Of a DNA stretch of 64,000 bases, positions 44,112-55,351 are shown in pieces. The stretch comes from Lepiota brunneoincarnata. Its lineage: Eukaryota > Basidiomycota > Agaricomycetes > Agaricales > Agaricaceae. The stretch's first letter is position 1. Every line of letters begins with the position of its first letter. Below the pieces are notes generated by a model, which was not told where the DNA came from, ran no database searches, and worked only from the letters and a program-made list of their open reading frames with translations. The position numbers were made by a program, and so were the translations under genes. The stretch spans positions 434,001-498,000 of the forward strand of contig JAEBUN010000029.1 in NCBI GenBank assembly GCA_023014365.1, read 5' to 3'.

Positions 44112-44379
44112 AGTATCAGCTAAACTTGTTAAGCCTGCCTGGCAGATAGTGTTCTGTACCCCAGCAAGCCTCAGTGGAATTTATACTAATGCCATCCTCT
44201 GTGTGGTTACCTTTGACTGTGGTACACATGAAATGTGATATCCAAGTAGGGTCCCAGTTCCAGGGCCACTGGCAATAATTCAAGTGAAGGAAGCTGCAAA
44301 TAAAGTCAATACTGTACAGTACAGCTCAGAATAGTCAATGGATATAGAGAAAAACCAAGTTTCAAATTTCACTTAGAGG
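44112..44379. other. CpG-free spacer
   Basis: No gene or known repeat recognised. Confidence 0.35.
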
Positions 44380-44830
44380 CAATGGTGAAGATCAACAAGT
44401 TGTGTTCATGACTAAGATAAAGAAAAAGCAAGTGGGACCAATGAAACAGTCACCAGGGCTCAAGTCCCTTAGAAAGAGGGGAACAAATGAGCATGATTAT
44501 GGGAGGTGTAGAGATAGTGGCTTCAAGACACAAGAAGACAGAAAAAAAAAGGCTGAGATGAAAAGCAGGTCTCCAAAAAACTAACTGAGGTACATGTTTA
44601 TACTATCTTGAGGACAATTAGCTACAACTACTAGAATACATCACAAAGGAACAAGAATGAGTATCTATGGAAACAGAGATGAGAACTATGCTAGAGGAGG
44701 AGAGGGGGATTGTGTCACTGGGAAACACAATGCCTTGGGAGTCAAGACATGTTGGGACTGATAAGCACAATGGTGGGGAGGGAGCATGCATGAAGTTCTA
44801 CTCAGGAGTGTGTTTCCTCCCTCACAATGG
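44380..44830. repeat. Dispersed repeat of about 450 bp (partner at 48124-48598)
   Basis: Shares TGAAGA.CAACAAGTTG near the left end, CAGTCACCAGGGCTCAAGTCC, CAATTAGCTA.AACTACTAGAATACAT and AATGGTGGGGAGGGAGCATG, ending GTGTTTCCTCC.TCACA. Short ORFs only. The other copy is an insertion inside a gene relic, so this is a mobile or formerly mobile unit of unknown class. Confidence 0.65.
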
Positions 44831-44889
44831 TGTAGTTGGTTGTCATATTTACTTTGCACAATCAAGAGTGTGAGACTCTCCTATAGTTG

Positions 44890-45100
44890 GAATAAGTCAA
44901 ACCAAGCCAAAATGAAACAAAAACAAGCAATGGTTCAAGTGGATCAGTGAAATGACCACTGGGCTTGAAAACCAAGGAAGTTGTCAAAAAAGAAAGAAAG
45001 GAGAGAGATTGAGAGAAAGAGATAAACAATGGCTTGGGTTATGTTTTGACTGGAGAATGAATCTCCTCAACCTATTCTTTACATACAAACAGTGTTATAA
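44890..45100. repeat. Dispersed repeat copy (partner at 19360-19600)
   Basis: CpG-depleted, diverged copy of 19360-19600; see that entry for shared landmarks. Confidence 0.4.
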
Positions 45101-45159
45101 TAAATATATCTGGTTGGGTTAGTGAATTTCTTCACTGGTAATTGTCTGTGTGATTCTAT

Positions 45160-46590
45160 CTAGTTCTTGGATTCCCTATACATGGATTCTCAACCCTTAT
45201 GCTCTAAAGGTTTGTTTCTGTAATCTTAGGCAGTAAACTAGCATGAGAACAATTTAACATGCTCTATTCTTGGGGATCTTTATTTTCTAATTTATTATTT
45301 TTGATATCCTTCCTTTTGTCTGAGAGCATTTGACCCTAGGTACCTTATCAGATATCCCATCCTATTCATTATATATCAGAACCATCAGGACAGTTCAGAA
45401 GTATCATTCTCACTAGAACATTAGCCTAATTCTTGGTTTCTTTGTCAAGTTTTATTCCTGAAACCATTATGACATTTAGGCATTATCTGAATGATATAAG
45501 CATTACAACTCATTCACTTCTTAGAGCAGGAGCGGAGAAATGGGTTTTTTGTATAGTCATTGGTACCTTAACTAATTTCTTAGTTAACAAAGTATCAGAT
45601 ACAACACTCAGATATGTTCATATCAGAGTCATTCTTCCATAGCCTTATCACTAATAACTTAGTTAATGTCATTTTTACTTGTCTGGGTATTCTTGGTTCA
45701 GTTTCTGAGATGTCTGCTCTCACATACTTTAGATAGTATTCTAATCTCTCATACCCAGTGTCTGACAACAGTCATATACTGATATTATTTGGTAACAGAG
45801 AGCTAGTTACTGTTATGAACAGTCCAGACAAAGAGGAGCTGGAACAAATATTCAATTATACAAGATGGGTACAGGAAACCACAGACCAGATATAGGCACA
45901 GGAATATGAAGATGAAGAGGAGGAATATTACAATACCATGCAGGACTTGGCAAGAGATGCAGGGATGGAAATGACCTTGGAGGATATTCTGGAATACCCT
46001 GAGGAGGAAGGAGACAGTTATGGATTGACAGATCCAACCTCCAATATGGATGGAGACACTGAGAGAATGGAGAGCAAGAATGAAGAAGAAGCTATGGAGA
46101 TAGGATTGGGAGAAGGAGAATATGAGTCAGAGGAAAGTGATGAAACATTGTACAGTAGTAGAATGGAGAATGAGGATAATGACTCATTGTAAGATATGTA
46201 TAGTAGCAGGATGCTATCAGCTAGGATGTGCATCATGGTCAAGGCTGCACAGGACAAGTGGAATAGCCCTATAGCCTATAACAAGTATATAGTATCTCAT
46301 ATGTATATAAAGGCTTGTACAAGTAGAGATTAAAATCCTAAGCTTTAATCTTGTTAACAGCAGTTATTAACCACTCTCTGCCTTAACTTGGCATATTCCC
46401 TCATTATCTCATTGAGCATGATCTACTAAGCTTTGCAAGGTTAACTGTCTCAGACACCTTGTAAAGTGATTGAAGGCCTTCTCCAGTTATCTTCAGATAC
46501 AAAAAAAGCAAGGATCATAATAGTTACTTTATTAATTAATGATTTCATGAATAAAATGATTTTGTAGTGCAATAATGGAGCAAACTGTGG
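45160..46590 (-). repeat. Decayed fragment of an outer-type element, carrying a solo LTR
   Basis: 45160-45810 plus 46523-46590 align with 27840-28164 plus 36409-36770, the region 3' of pol in the outer element. It has no inner insertion at the corresponding place (45501-45510), but has a solo LTR inserted elsewhere. CpG is almost absent. Confidence 0.7.
45811..46522 (+). repeat. Solo LTR of the inner-element family, diverged
   Basis: 712 bp from TGTTATGAAC to GGATCATAATA, with a perfect GTTAC duplication (45806-45810, 46523-46527). It keeps the TATATAA box (46304-46310) and AAGCTTTAATCTTG. Many CpG-to-TpG/CpA differences from the young LTR. The U3 frame remains open over 124 codons apart from one TAG (at a former CGG). 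A 9-bp in-frame insertion near the end preserves the frame. Confidence 0.9.
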
Positions 46591-47090
46591 CCAGGTGTGG
46601 AGATGGCTGGAATAAATGGAATGCTATACTAGACAAAAATGTGGGGGACCCAGGTAAGAAGCTTGACAAGGTTGCTGTTTCCACTGAACATCCATTCTGA
46701 ATATACATGGCCATTTATATGGGAACATCTAACATTTTTCCTGATTCCATGTGCAACTTTGGAAGGGTGTTCCAGAAACAGTCACTATGTTCCTACTGAT
46801 ACCTATCCCTTATTCTAATCCTTCAATTGTAGTAACCAGTAGACCTACTTACTATTTCTAAAGGCTAAGATCAAAGTCATGCCAGTATTAGGCAAACAAG
46901 TCATTCCAATTAAGATTTGCCCTTGCATATATCAGCCATGTCTCTGGTTACTACAGCCACTAGTATCCATATCAGACAAGAGAAACTGGCCTTGCCTGTC
47001 CTGATGTCTTCTATGTAAGTGCTATGTTAGCTCATTTTGAAAATTGAGGCTGAGGTAACCCACAGGTAGCTGATGCTGCACAACATAGTG
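46588..47090 (+). pseudogene. Relic of the 53-kb gene (3' half)
   Basis: Aligns with 53335-53910, including the intron before VAHNARR: TGTGGAGATGGCTGG.ATAA.TGG.ATGCTAT.CT matches the segment coding CGDDWDKWDAML, and ACTACA.CC.CTA matches the YYNRYH region. Almost every CpG of the gene is TpG or CpA here. A genomic, not processed, copy. Confidence 0.6.
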
Positions 47091-47279
47091 TTTTAGGATT
47101 GAACATGTATTTTGGTTTACAAGAAAAGGTTAACAAGAAAACAAAATCCTGCCATCTGTAGAGATTTCAGTTGGTGGTCTATCTGGCCATGGTGGATATT
47201 GCCCACTTTTTTTTTTTTGGAATATAACACATCTCTGAACATGTTGCACTCTTACAGTCATACAATCTCCAAAGCAGGC

Positions 47280-49650
47280 TAAGAACCATCCTCCATGGTA
47301 TTCCAAAGCTTACAAGTAGAATAAGTAGAATACAGTAGTACATACATGGAATTATAGATAGGGGACAAAGATGATCCATTCAACAGTTTTGTAAGCTTCT
47401 TGAGGTAGGGCATGCAAAGTGGTGAATACAAGGACAAGGAGTATGAGATGGGCAAGAAAATACAAGGGAAGAGTGTGAGTATATATATGACCAAAATAAT
47501 GCTTTTGAAGAATGGATAAAGTGAAGGGTGGATAAGAGATAGGCCAAAGCACAAAGAAGGGGATAAACAAGAATAAGAAGGGCAGAGGAGCACTAGAACC
47601 AGTGCTCTGCATAGGATGGGAATGAGGACAACCAAGGAATGAGGTAGATACACCCAAAAAGGACACCAAGTAACATGATAGGAAGGGCATCCTTTTTGCC
47701 TCATCATTGATCAACATAGAACATTAGCATCCACAATCCCCCATGGTGTCTATTGCAACAGCCATAGGAGGTCAGGTTCATTACAAGATGACATGGGGCC
47801 AAGAAGATTATAGATAAGGCCCAAAACAGCTATCCACCCTACCTGCTGTTTGACTTGCTTGGCAATCCCTGCATAACAATTGTGCTCTCCTTCTCATCAA
47901 GCCCTCCTTCTGTGTGCTTCCCCACCCTATCACCACAGCTTTCTGTTGCATAGGGTGCATCAGACTTTACAGTAGCTGCATACACACTACAACCTCAATA
48001 CTCTGGGGCTTCCTCCACCATAGCATGTAGGTCACAATATTGAGGACCACAAAGGTGGATGTAGCAACTTCAAAATCTGTCACAGGAAGGTGAAAGATCC
48101 AATGAGCAGCACATTGGAAGGAAAACCACTGAAGAACAACAAGTTGCATTCATGACTAAGGATAGTGAAAGGGACAAGTGGGACCACAAAACAGTCACCA
48201 GGGCTCAAGTCCATCAGGAGCAGAAGAGAAAGGGGCAAACAAGAGTGATAATTTGATGTATAAGGACAGTGGGCTCAAGATACAAAAGAGCCAAAGAAAA
48301 GAAAGAAAAGTTGAGATGAGAAGCAGGGTCTGAACTACTAAAGAACTGAGGTGCAAGAGCACCTGAGCTTTATACTACCTAGAAGACAATTAGCTATAAC
48401 TACTAGAATACATTGTGAGGGGAGAAGAATGAGTATCTACAGGAACAGAGATACAAACTACATTAGAGGATGAGAGGGGCATTGTGCCACTGGGAGGCAC
48501 AATGCCTTGGGAGTCGAGACACATTGGGATTGATAGCACAATGGTGGGGAGGGAGCATGTGTGAAGTTCCACTTGCAAGTGTGTTTCCTCCTTCACACCA
48601 CAATGTCTGGAGAACAACAATGAGTTTAGTAAAGAAATCTCTCTTGCTTTTGTCATTGATCTCCATTTCTGTTGTATCAGGCACCTCCATCTCCTTGTCC
48701 ACCATTTCCTTGAGGTCATCAAATTTAAGGACAGTGGATTGGTTCCTTACCCTTATACAACATGAAACTGCCCATCTGAACAAAGAACCTGTGCATCAGT
48801 ATCCAATCATCCAATGCATTTGGGTCTGGCCCCTAAGACTATTTGTCTACATTATTAGAGAACATCTTTAAGCACTTTGCAAAGGCTTTTTGAATAACCA
48901 TATGCCATGGTGTATGTGCAGAAGTCACTGTATCAGTATCTGCATGTTTCAGTCAGCTTACCCTTCAATCTGGCAACAATTTGACATGTACCACCAATCT
49001 ACACCATAATATTTTGTATTAAACTCCATTGCAATCTTTGCAGCCACTATTTACTGTCTCAGTGCCCACAGAGCTATCCACCTCAGGTGCCATCATCACC
49101 CTATAGCATCATCACATGTTTTTGCTTCAATTTTGTCATTCCAAAGTCTACAGTCCTGGTATATTAGGATGAATGGCAACCCAGGTACATGCAAAAATCA
49201 TTGCAAGACAGCTAAGGACAATGTCCTGTGTTGTTCAATAACTCACAACATTCTGAATCAAGCACTCTGGGGGTTGATAGCTGAAGGGCCTGGCCAGAAT
49301 GCTGCCACCACTTGAGACTGGCATGCCTGAGGAGGAGTTTGAAAAGGTGAGAAGAATGAGAATAATCCACATTTGGGTGATGATAGGACCTTCCTGGTCA
49401 GCTCTTTTGAGGGATGCCTTTATCTACTGTCTGCAAATCATTGTTATGCACACACTGGTAGTCATCCTAACCCAAAACACCCCAAGGGAACAGCATCACC
49501 AAAAAATGGCACATCCAGATACAGTAAAGGATTGGCAAAGCTTAGACTCCTATTGCATTTGTAAGATCAGATAATCATGATGGAACTAAGTTTTTTCACA
49601 GTTCCATTTCTAATAAAATTGCCATGGTGAAGGGCCATGCTATGCAGTAG
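47280..49650 (-). pseudogene. Membrane-protein pseudogene 1, interrupted by a repeat
   Basis: Relic of a common fungal multi-TM family whose N-terminal half has the signature FACTWVAIHPNIPG. That motif is recovered near 49210-49180 (SCLAMIFACTWVAIHPNIPG), then KFDDLKEMVDKEMEV and KRDFFTKLIVVLQTLW (48720-48610), then FEVATSTFVVLNIVTYMLWWRKPQSIEV (about 48080-47990), and a C-terminal tail with TVEWIIFVPYL (about 47370). The 48124-48598 repeat is inserted between LQTLW and the following FQCAAHW segment. Many stops, almost no CpG. Function of the family is unknown to me. Confidence 0.65.
48124..48598. repeat. Dispersed repeat inserted in pseudogene 1
   Basis: Absent from the otherwise collinear pseudogene 2 (junction near 51470), and present again at 44380-44830. 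I see no clear terminal inverted repeats; edges read TG...CA, which would also fit a solo LTR. Confidence 0.65.
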
Positions 49651-49969
49651 CAGCCATCACATACAAGATGTAAGCCCATGGACCTGGCTTATACTAGGGA
49701 TTCAGCACTTCTTTGACATGACATCTATTATGATTAGCTATTGTGTGTATATAATAGCTAGGAGGAGCTGAGTTCTTTAGTCCCTCCTTGAATAGATGTT
49801 GGCCCTGTTAAATATACTCCAAAGTGCTTTCCTGACTTGGTCTAAGCAATACCTAAGCCCATTTGTTCATGATTTACTCTAAGTCTGATAGGTTTGCTGA
49901 TGGACATGGGCTAGGCAGTACCAGTGGTATACTCATTGCAGCTACTTGATTCTATATGTAAGTAAAGTT

Positions 49970-50110
49970 AGACTTTTTTGCCCAGCTCAAAGTGATGGCC
50001 CAGCCATTGTGACCTACCACAAGACTGAGGGCACTAGTCTTATTTGTTCCTCAGTAGCCTTATAAGAGATCATATTTGTTGGTATATAAATTAGACAGGC
50101 TATGTCATCT
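49970..50110 (+). pseudogene. Short relic of the 5' part of the 53-kb gene region
   Basis: GTGATGGCCCAGCCA...AAG.C.GAGGGC.CTAGTC resembles 52975-53050 just upstream of that gene. Surrounding 49670-50480 is CpG-free and otherwise unrecognised. Confidence 0.4.
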
Positions 50111-50629
50111 AGAACTTTGATAACTTATCCACTGAAGAGGAGCCAAGTGTCCCCATCTTTGAGCTAATCCTGCAGCAGCTATATAGAGGAAGCTTTCTAC
50201 CAAGAACCCACCAGGTGCTGGGCTTCCTCAAAAAGGGTGCTGCATTGACTCCATCTATTTCATATCTGTCCCCTTCCTATCTGATGACAGCAACAAAAAT
50301 GCAGGCCTACCCAGAAGATAATTGAAGTGGGGCATCATGAGGTGTCATTGAGGGTTGATTGGTGCATAGGACTGAAATATAGAATATATTTGTCCCAAGT
50401 GCTGTCATGCACTCCACCAAGCATATACATAATCAGTGTATAGAAGGGAACACAGAAGTTTGAGTGGAAAGTAACACTATTAGTCATGTGGGATGAACAG
50501 GATTGAACCTGTATTTTGTTTATACAAAAACCAAGTTCTGCCATCCACATGGACCCTAGCTACTAACCCATCCAGACATGGTGGATTTTTTTTGGAATGT
50601 AACACTTCTCTGAACATGTTGTACTCTTA

Positions 50630-52540
50630 CAGTTGTACAGTTACCAACCAAAGAAAGCTAGGACCATTATGCATGGTATTCTGAGTCTTATAAGTATAGC
50701 AAGGAGAATATGGCAGCAGATATCTGGAATCATAGGTGAGGGACAAAAGTGATCTATTCAACAGTTTCATAAGCTCCCCAAGGTAGAGCATGCAAAGTGG
50801 TGAATGCAAGGACCAAGAGTATAAGACAGGCAATAAAATATAGGGGCAGAGTGTGACTATATAACCAAAACAGTTCTTTGGAAAGATGGGCATAGTGAAG
50901 GGTGAACAAGAGATAGGCCAAAATAGAAAGAAGGGGGTAGATTAGGATAAGGAGGGCAGAGGAGCACCAGAGCCAGCATTCTGCATTGGATGGGAATGTG
51001 GATGACCAGAGAATGAGGCGGATATATTCAAAGAGAATGCCTAAGCAATATAATGGGAGGTACATCCCATTTGCCTTACTGCTGATCAGCATAGAACATT
51101 GGCATCCACAACCCCCTATAGTGTGTACCACAGCTGTCATAGGAGCTCATTTCATCACTAGATGACATGGAGCCAAGAAGAGGGTAGATAGGGTGGAAAG
51201 CTGCCACCCAGCACATCCATTATTTGATGCTCTCAATCTCATTAAGCCCTACCTCTGTCTTCTTCCCCATCCCATCACTACCACCTTCCTTCATAGCAGC
51301 TGTGCCAGACTTGAGCTGCATACAAACTGCAACCTCAATACTCTAGGGCTTCCTCCACCACAACATATAGGTCATGATATTGAGGACAGCAAAAGCAAAT
51401 GTAGCAACTTCAAGATCTGTTACCAGAAGGTGTGAGACCTAACAAGCAATGCATTGGAAGGAAAGCCCTGATGTCTGGAGAACAATGATGAGCTTAGTAA
51501 AGAAATCTCCCTTGCTTTTATCATTGATCTCCATTTCCATTGTCTCAAGCACCTCCACCTCCACCTCCCCCTTGTCCATCATCTCCTTTAATCATTGAAT
51601 TTAAGGATATGGATCAGTACCAAGGCTTGTCCTTATACAACATAAACCTGCCCATCTGAACAAAGAATCCATGTGTCAGTGTCCAATCCTCAGATGCACT
51701 TAGGTCTGGCCCCTGAGACCCTTTGTCCACATCCTTGGAGAGTACCTTCAAACACCTTTCAAAGGCTTTTGGAATGACCATATACTATGGTATGTGTTTA
51801 AATGTCATATCAGTATCTGAGTGTTTTGAGTCAGCTTACTCTTCAATCCAGGGATGACTTGATATGCACTGACCTGCTCCACAATACTTTGCATTAAACT
51901 CTATAGCAATTCTTGCAACTGCTAATCATTGTCTTAGCACCCTACAGGGCCACCACCTCAGATGCCATTATTGCCAACAGCATTGTCATGACTTTTCACC
52001 TCAGTTTTGTCATTCCAGAATCCCATGGTCCTAGCATATTTAGATGAATAGGCAACTCAAGTGCATGCAAAAATTGTTGCAAGACAGCTAAGGACAATGT
52101 CCCATATTGTTCAATAGTTTGCAACATTTGGGCACTCTAGAAGTTGATGGCCAAAGAGCTCAGTCAGGATGCTTCCACCACTGGTACTCGAGACTGGCAT
52201 GCTCAAAGAGGAGTTCAGAGAGATGAGTAAAATGAGAATAACCCACATCTGGGCAACAATGGGGTATTCTTGGTCAGCTCTTTCAAGGGTGCCTTTATCT
52301 ACTGCCTGCAAATCATTGTTACATGCACATTGGTGATCATCCCCTAATCCAAAACATCCCCAAGGAAATGGCATCACCAAATTGATATGTCCAGGTACAG
52401 CAAGAGGCTGGCAGGGCTTGGACTACTGCTGCACTTGTAAGATCAATCATAATAGAACCAAGTTTGCTTACAGTCCCACTTTTGATAAGATTGCCATCAT
52501 GATGGGCCATGCTGTGCAGCAGCACCCATCACATGTGAGA
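50630..52540 (-). pseudogene. Membrane-protein pseudogene 2 (tandem copy)
   Basis: Collinear with pseudogene 1 without the inserted repeat. Readable pieces: an N-terminal segment near 52380-52200 (ILILLISLNSSLSMPV, possible signal or TM), KGDFFTKLIIVLQT (about 51520-51480), DLEVATFAFAVLNIMTYMLWWRKP (about 51420-51350), GAYETVEW-like end near 50760. Numerous stops. Together with pseudogene 1 it forms a decayed direct repeat with a period of about 3.4 kb. Confidence 0.65.
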
Positions 52541-53057
52541 GGAAGGACTGCATGGTAGTCCAAGACTTCAACTGCAGTCTTCTGTAGGGAGAGTTCATAT
52601 GCATATGATCACACTTATTTATGTACTTATTCCCTCCCTCATGTAACATACTAGAGGAGAGCAGAGCACTTATCGAGGGCACGTACTGAATACATATTGC
52701 TATAGAACACCACCACCAATCAACTTCTCAAATACCCCTGTATGTACTTTGGAAATTACACTCTAACATGTTTTAATTTTTTTTTAGTGTCTCGCTGGAC
52801 AGTGTCGATGATGCACTCATTGCGGCCATCTGGTCTTATATATGAGTCCAGTAGACTTTTGCCTGGCTTGCATGAATCTCAGGGCAAGATACCAACACCC
52901 CTGACATCAAACATGCCCGGTCCTACAGGCCGCTGTGTATATGAAAGGCTGTGTATGCACTCATCAGCAAAGTGAATAGCCATGGCCCAGCCACCAAGGC
53001 GGAGGGCGCTAGTTCTTCAATAGCCTTCAGGGCCTGCACTGCCCGGGAGGATATTAA
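52541..53057. other. Right border of the CpG-depleted block
   Basis: Up to about 52785 (ending in a T-run) CpG is almost absent; from GTGTCTCGCTGG onward it is normal. Frames at 52920-53085 (AVYALISKVNSHGPATK-like) may be upstream exons of the next gene, but I could not connect them. Confidence 0.45.
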
Positions 53058-54130
53058 TTGGCAAATCAATGGGTTCGAATAACCCCTCGCTTTGCTCTTA
53101 TACCCCATACGATATCGTACTGGGCTCTGACGTTCGTGACGATGTTTGTATCTGTCAAGAAGAGGGAACCAGCTTCAAAACTGGACCTAAAGCACGCGGG
53201 TGAGGCGGATGCGATGAGGTGGATTGAGACAAGTTCGGTACCCTTGATCCGTGATGGTGAACACCGACTAACTAACATTTGTTCAGATGTCAACTTTGTT
53301 ATTGACTCCCTCGCTCCTCGGGTCACTGGCCAAGTCGCGTCCGAATGTGGAGACGACTGGGATAAGTGGGATGCTATGCTGGACAAGATTACTGGGAAGT
53401 CGGGTAATGGATTTGATAAGGCCACTCTTTCCGCTGGGTATCCAATCCCTGCATACGTTGCATTCTACACGGGAATATTCGAACTCTGTAATGGGCCCGG
53501 GAATCCATTTAGAGGAACACTGCAGAGACGGTTGCCGCGTATTTTCAAGAATGTATTCAAGAAGCACAAAAAGGTGAACATGACGTTTTCTTGAACCAAA
53601 TTCTTCATCCCTATCCTCCTTTAAATACAGCGACTAGCAGATCTCCATATCGGTTTTGAGGGCCAAGATCAATGTCATAGCCATACTTTCCTCCACCAGT
53701 ATGCAAACAAGTCACTTCAATTGAGATATGGCATTAAATACATCGATCACGCCTTCGGGTACTACAACCGCTATCACGTCGCTTCACCGGAAGGAGTAGG
53801 TGATCCTACCCGTCTCGACGTTTTCCGGGTGAGTCCTGTATTAACTCGTTTCGAGTATTACTGGCTAAGGATAGTTTCCAGGTGGCCCACAATGCACGAC
53901 GTGCGGTTTTTGAGCCGTTTCGGGGGCGATTACGCGGAGGGGGCTTTCTACAGATAGCGTACCAGGTATTTGGATTCCTCACAAAGGGTCCTACGTTGAC
54001 CCCCTCGGTGTCCTATCTGCCCCGGTCACTTTTAAGAGCGACGGTAAAATTGCTGGCTTCTTCTAAAGACAAACGCGACCGGGCATCGCAGGGTAGGGAT
54101 GTGAGGCGATCGGTAGGCAGGACGAAGTAG
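53058..54130 (+). CDS. Unrecognised intron-containing protein
   Basis: Likely first ATG 53142 (MFVSVKKREPASKL) or an upstream exon. Introns with good sites: 53200-53286 (branch-like GACTAAC before the AG), 53574-53630 and 53829-53881. The joined reading is continuous: DVNFVIDSLAPRVTG, CGDDWDKWDAMLDKITG, YPIPAYVAFYTGIFELC, basic RRLPRIFKNVFKKHKK, then GIKYIDHAFGYYNRYHV, VAHNARRAVFEPFRG and a basic end at 54130. I do not recognise a domain; it looks soluble. Two decayed partial copies lie to the left in the repeat nest (46588-47090, 49970-50110), showing an old tandem duplication. The last exon may end earlier, at a donor near 53970. Confidence 0.6.
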
Positions 54131-54226
54131 GATATTCGTAGCGTAGGTACTCTCCTTCTTTTCTGTAGTTATTTTAACGTAGAGGAACTTGGACTTTCCC
54201 CTACCCAAGTTGTCCGAAAAAAAAGC

Positions 54227-55216
54227 CTATATTGTGTGTCTCACAGTCCAAATAGCCTTCCAGAATTCCAGTAAACCCATCCCTGCCGTGAGCAGGGCAA
54301 ACACCTGCCCAAAGGTCCACTCTTGTTCTACGCCATGCTCGATATTATCTTGATTAATCATAACAAGTACCTCGGTGATCACTACCAGGAATATCGGTGG
54401 AAGTGCTAGCACAGCAACGGAACAGATCGACTGAAGTTTTTTTGGGACAACCGTTTGAATGAGATAACCCATCAGGTACGGGAAAAATGCGTAAATACGG
54501 ATGTTGATGATTGGAATAATGTTCAAGGAATAAGCGATGAGCGAAGCAATGCGGAACGGGTTGTTCGGAATACTGATGCGTGTGAATAGCCAGTAGAACG
54601 TGGAAGGGTGGCATTGAGTGGTGCTGAACAATCTACCCGCAGGAGGGGAGAATCCTGGCGGGTCTGCCCAGAACCAAATCCCCACAACCGACATTGCAGT
54701 ACAGTGAAGGCAAAAGTCGAGGTGATCTGAGAACGACAGGGCTTGCCATTTTTCGAGATAGATTTTCCATGCTGGTTTGTGGTCCCCTGGATAGTCGTTG
54801 GCTCTTTCGTCGTCTTCTGCACGTACGATGAGGGTTCGAATGGTATAACCGGTGAAGCTGTTTAGCCAGGTAAGATTAAAAACGATAAGCGTGTGATAGA
54901 TGCTCAGTCCCGTCCTCCTGTTGGACCGAGCTTGAACGATGGCGCTGACTAAGAGCGCAGTGGAGCTGAGGAATAAAAGTGACGCTACTTTTTCGGCGTT
55001 CCCCTTTGTGGCTTTCAAGGAGTGAGGGAATTTTCCGTCTCGCCACATGAAGATGTTGAGAAGGCAGGCAGCGCCCGTCCCAATTCCAGCGTTAATGTAG
55101 ACTGCTAATCGTACACCAATCCCTAAACGACGCAGAATAAGCTGTGCGGCTAATAGCACAGAGTCCATCTGTGACGTACCGGATATATCAGGATTTGCTG
55201 GCGTCAGGCAGCTCAT
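54227..55216 (-). CDS. Multi-pass membrane protein, 329 aa
   Basis: One uninterrupted frame with about seven hydrophobic segments, the clearest being VAYINAGIG-type helix 1 (residues about 35-55), VASLLFLSSTALLVSAIV (about 80-97), LDFCLHCTAMSVVGIWFWA (about 167-185), IASLIAYSLNIIPIINI (about 225-241), SVAVLALPPIFLVVITEVLVMI (about 267-288) and VFALLTAGMGLLEFWKAIW (about 305-323). A hydrophilic loop (VRAEDDERANDYPGDHK) lies between helices. Family common in mushrooms but without a function known to me. Head-to-head with QCR6; the 135-bp gap must serve both promoters. Confidence 0.75.
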   Translation of the reverse strand: MSCLTPANPDISGTSQMDSVLLAAQLILRRLGIGVRLAVYINAGIGTGAACLLNIFMWRDGKFPHSLKATKGNAEKVASLLFLSSTALLVSAIVQARSNRRTGLSIYHTLIVFNLTWLNSFTGYTIRTLIVRAEDDERANDYPGDHKPAWKIYLEKWQALSFSDHLDFCLHCTAMSVVGIWFWADPPGFSPPAGRLFSTTQCHPSTFYWLFTRISIPNNPFRIASLIAYSLNIIPIINIRIYAFFPYLMGYLIQTVVPKKLQSICSVAVLALPPIFLVVITEVLVMINQDNIEHGVEQEWTFGQVFALLTAGMGLLEFWKAIWTVRHTI

Positions 55217-55351
55217 GGATGGTGAGGGGGGTCGCTAAGGCCATACCTGTCGACTTGTTCTGCGTAGGTCACGTGATACGTTGTCGGAGGCAGCCGGACG
55301 CGGTGGGTGTCCAATTTTGATTCGTGTTTGCTGCATCCAACTCGACCAGAA

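Noticed and set aside
48131..48602. Interpretation of the inserted repeat as an ordinary Tc1-derived MITE
   Set aside because: No terminal inverted repeats and no TA duplication could be seen.
53070..53085. GGGTTCGAATAACCCC, similar to a tRNA T-arm
   Set aside because: No matching acceptor, D or anticodon arms at the right spacing; it lies in a coding-like region.
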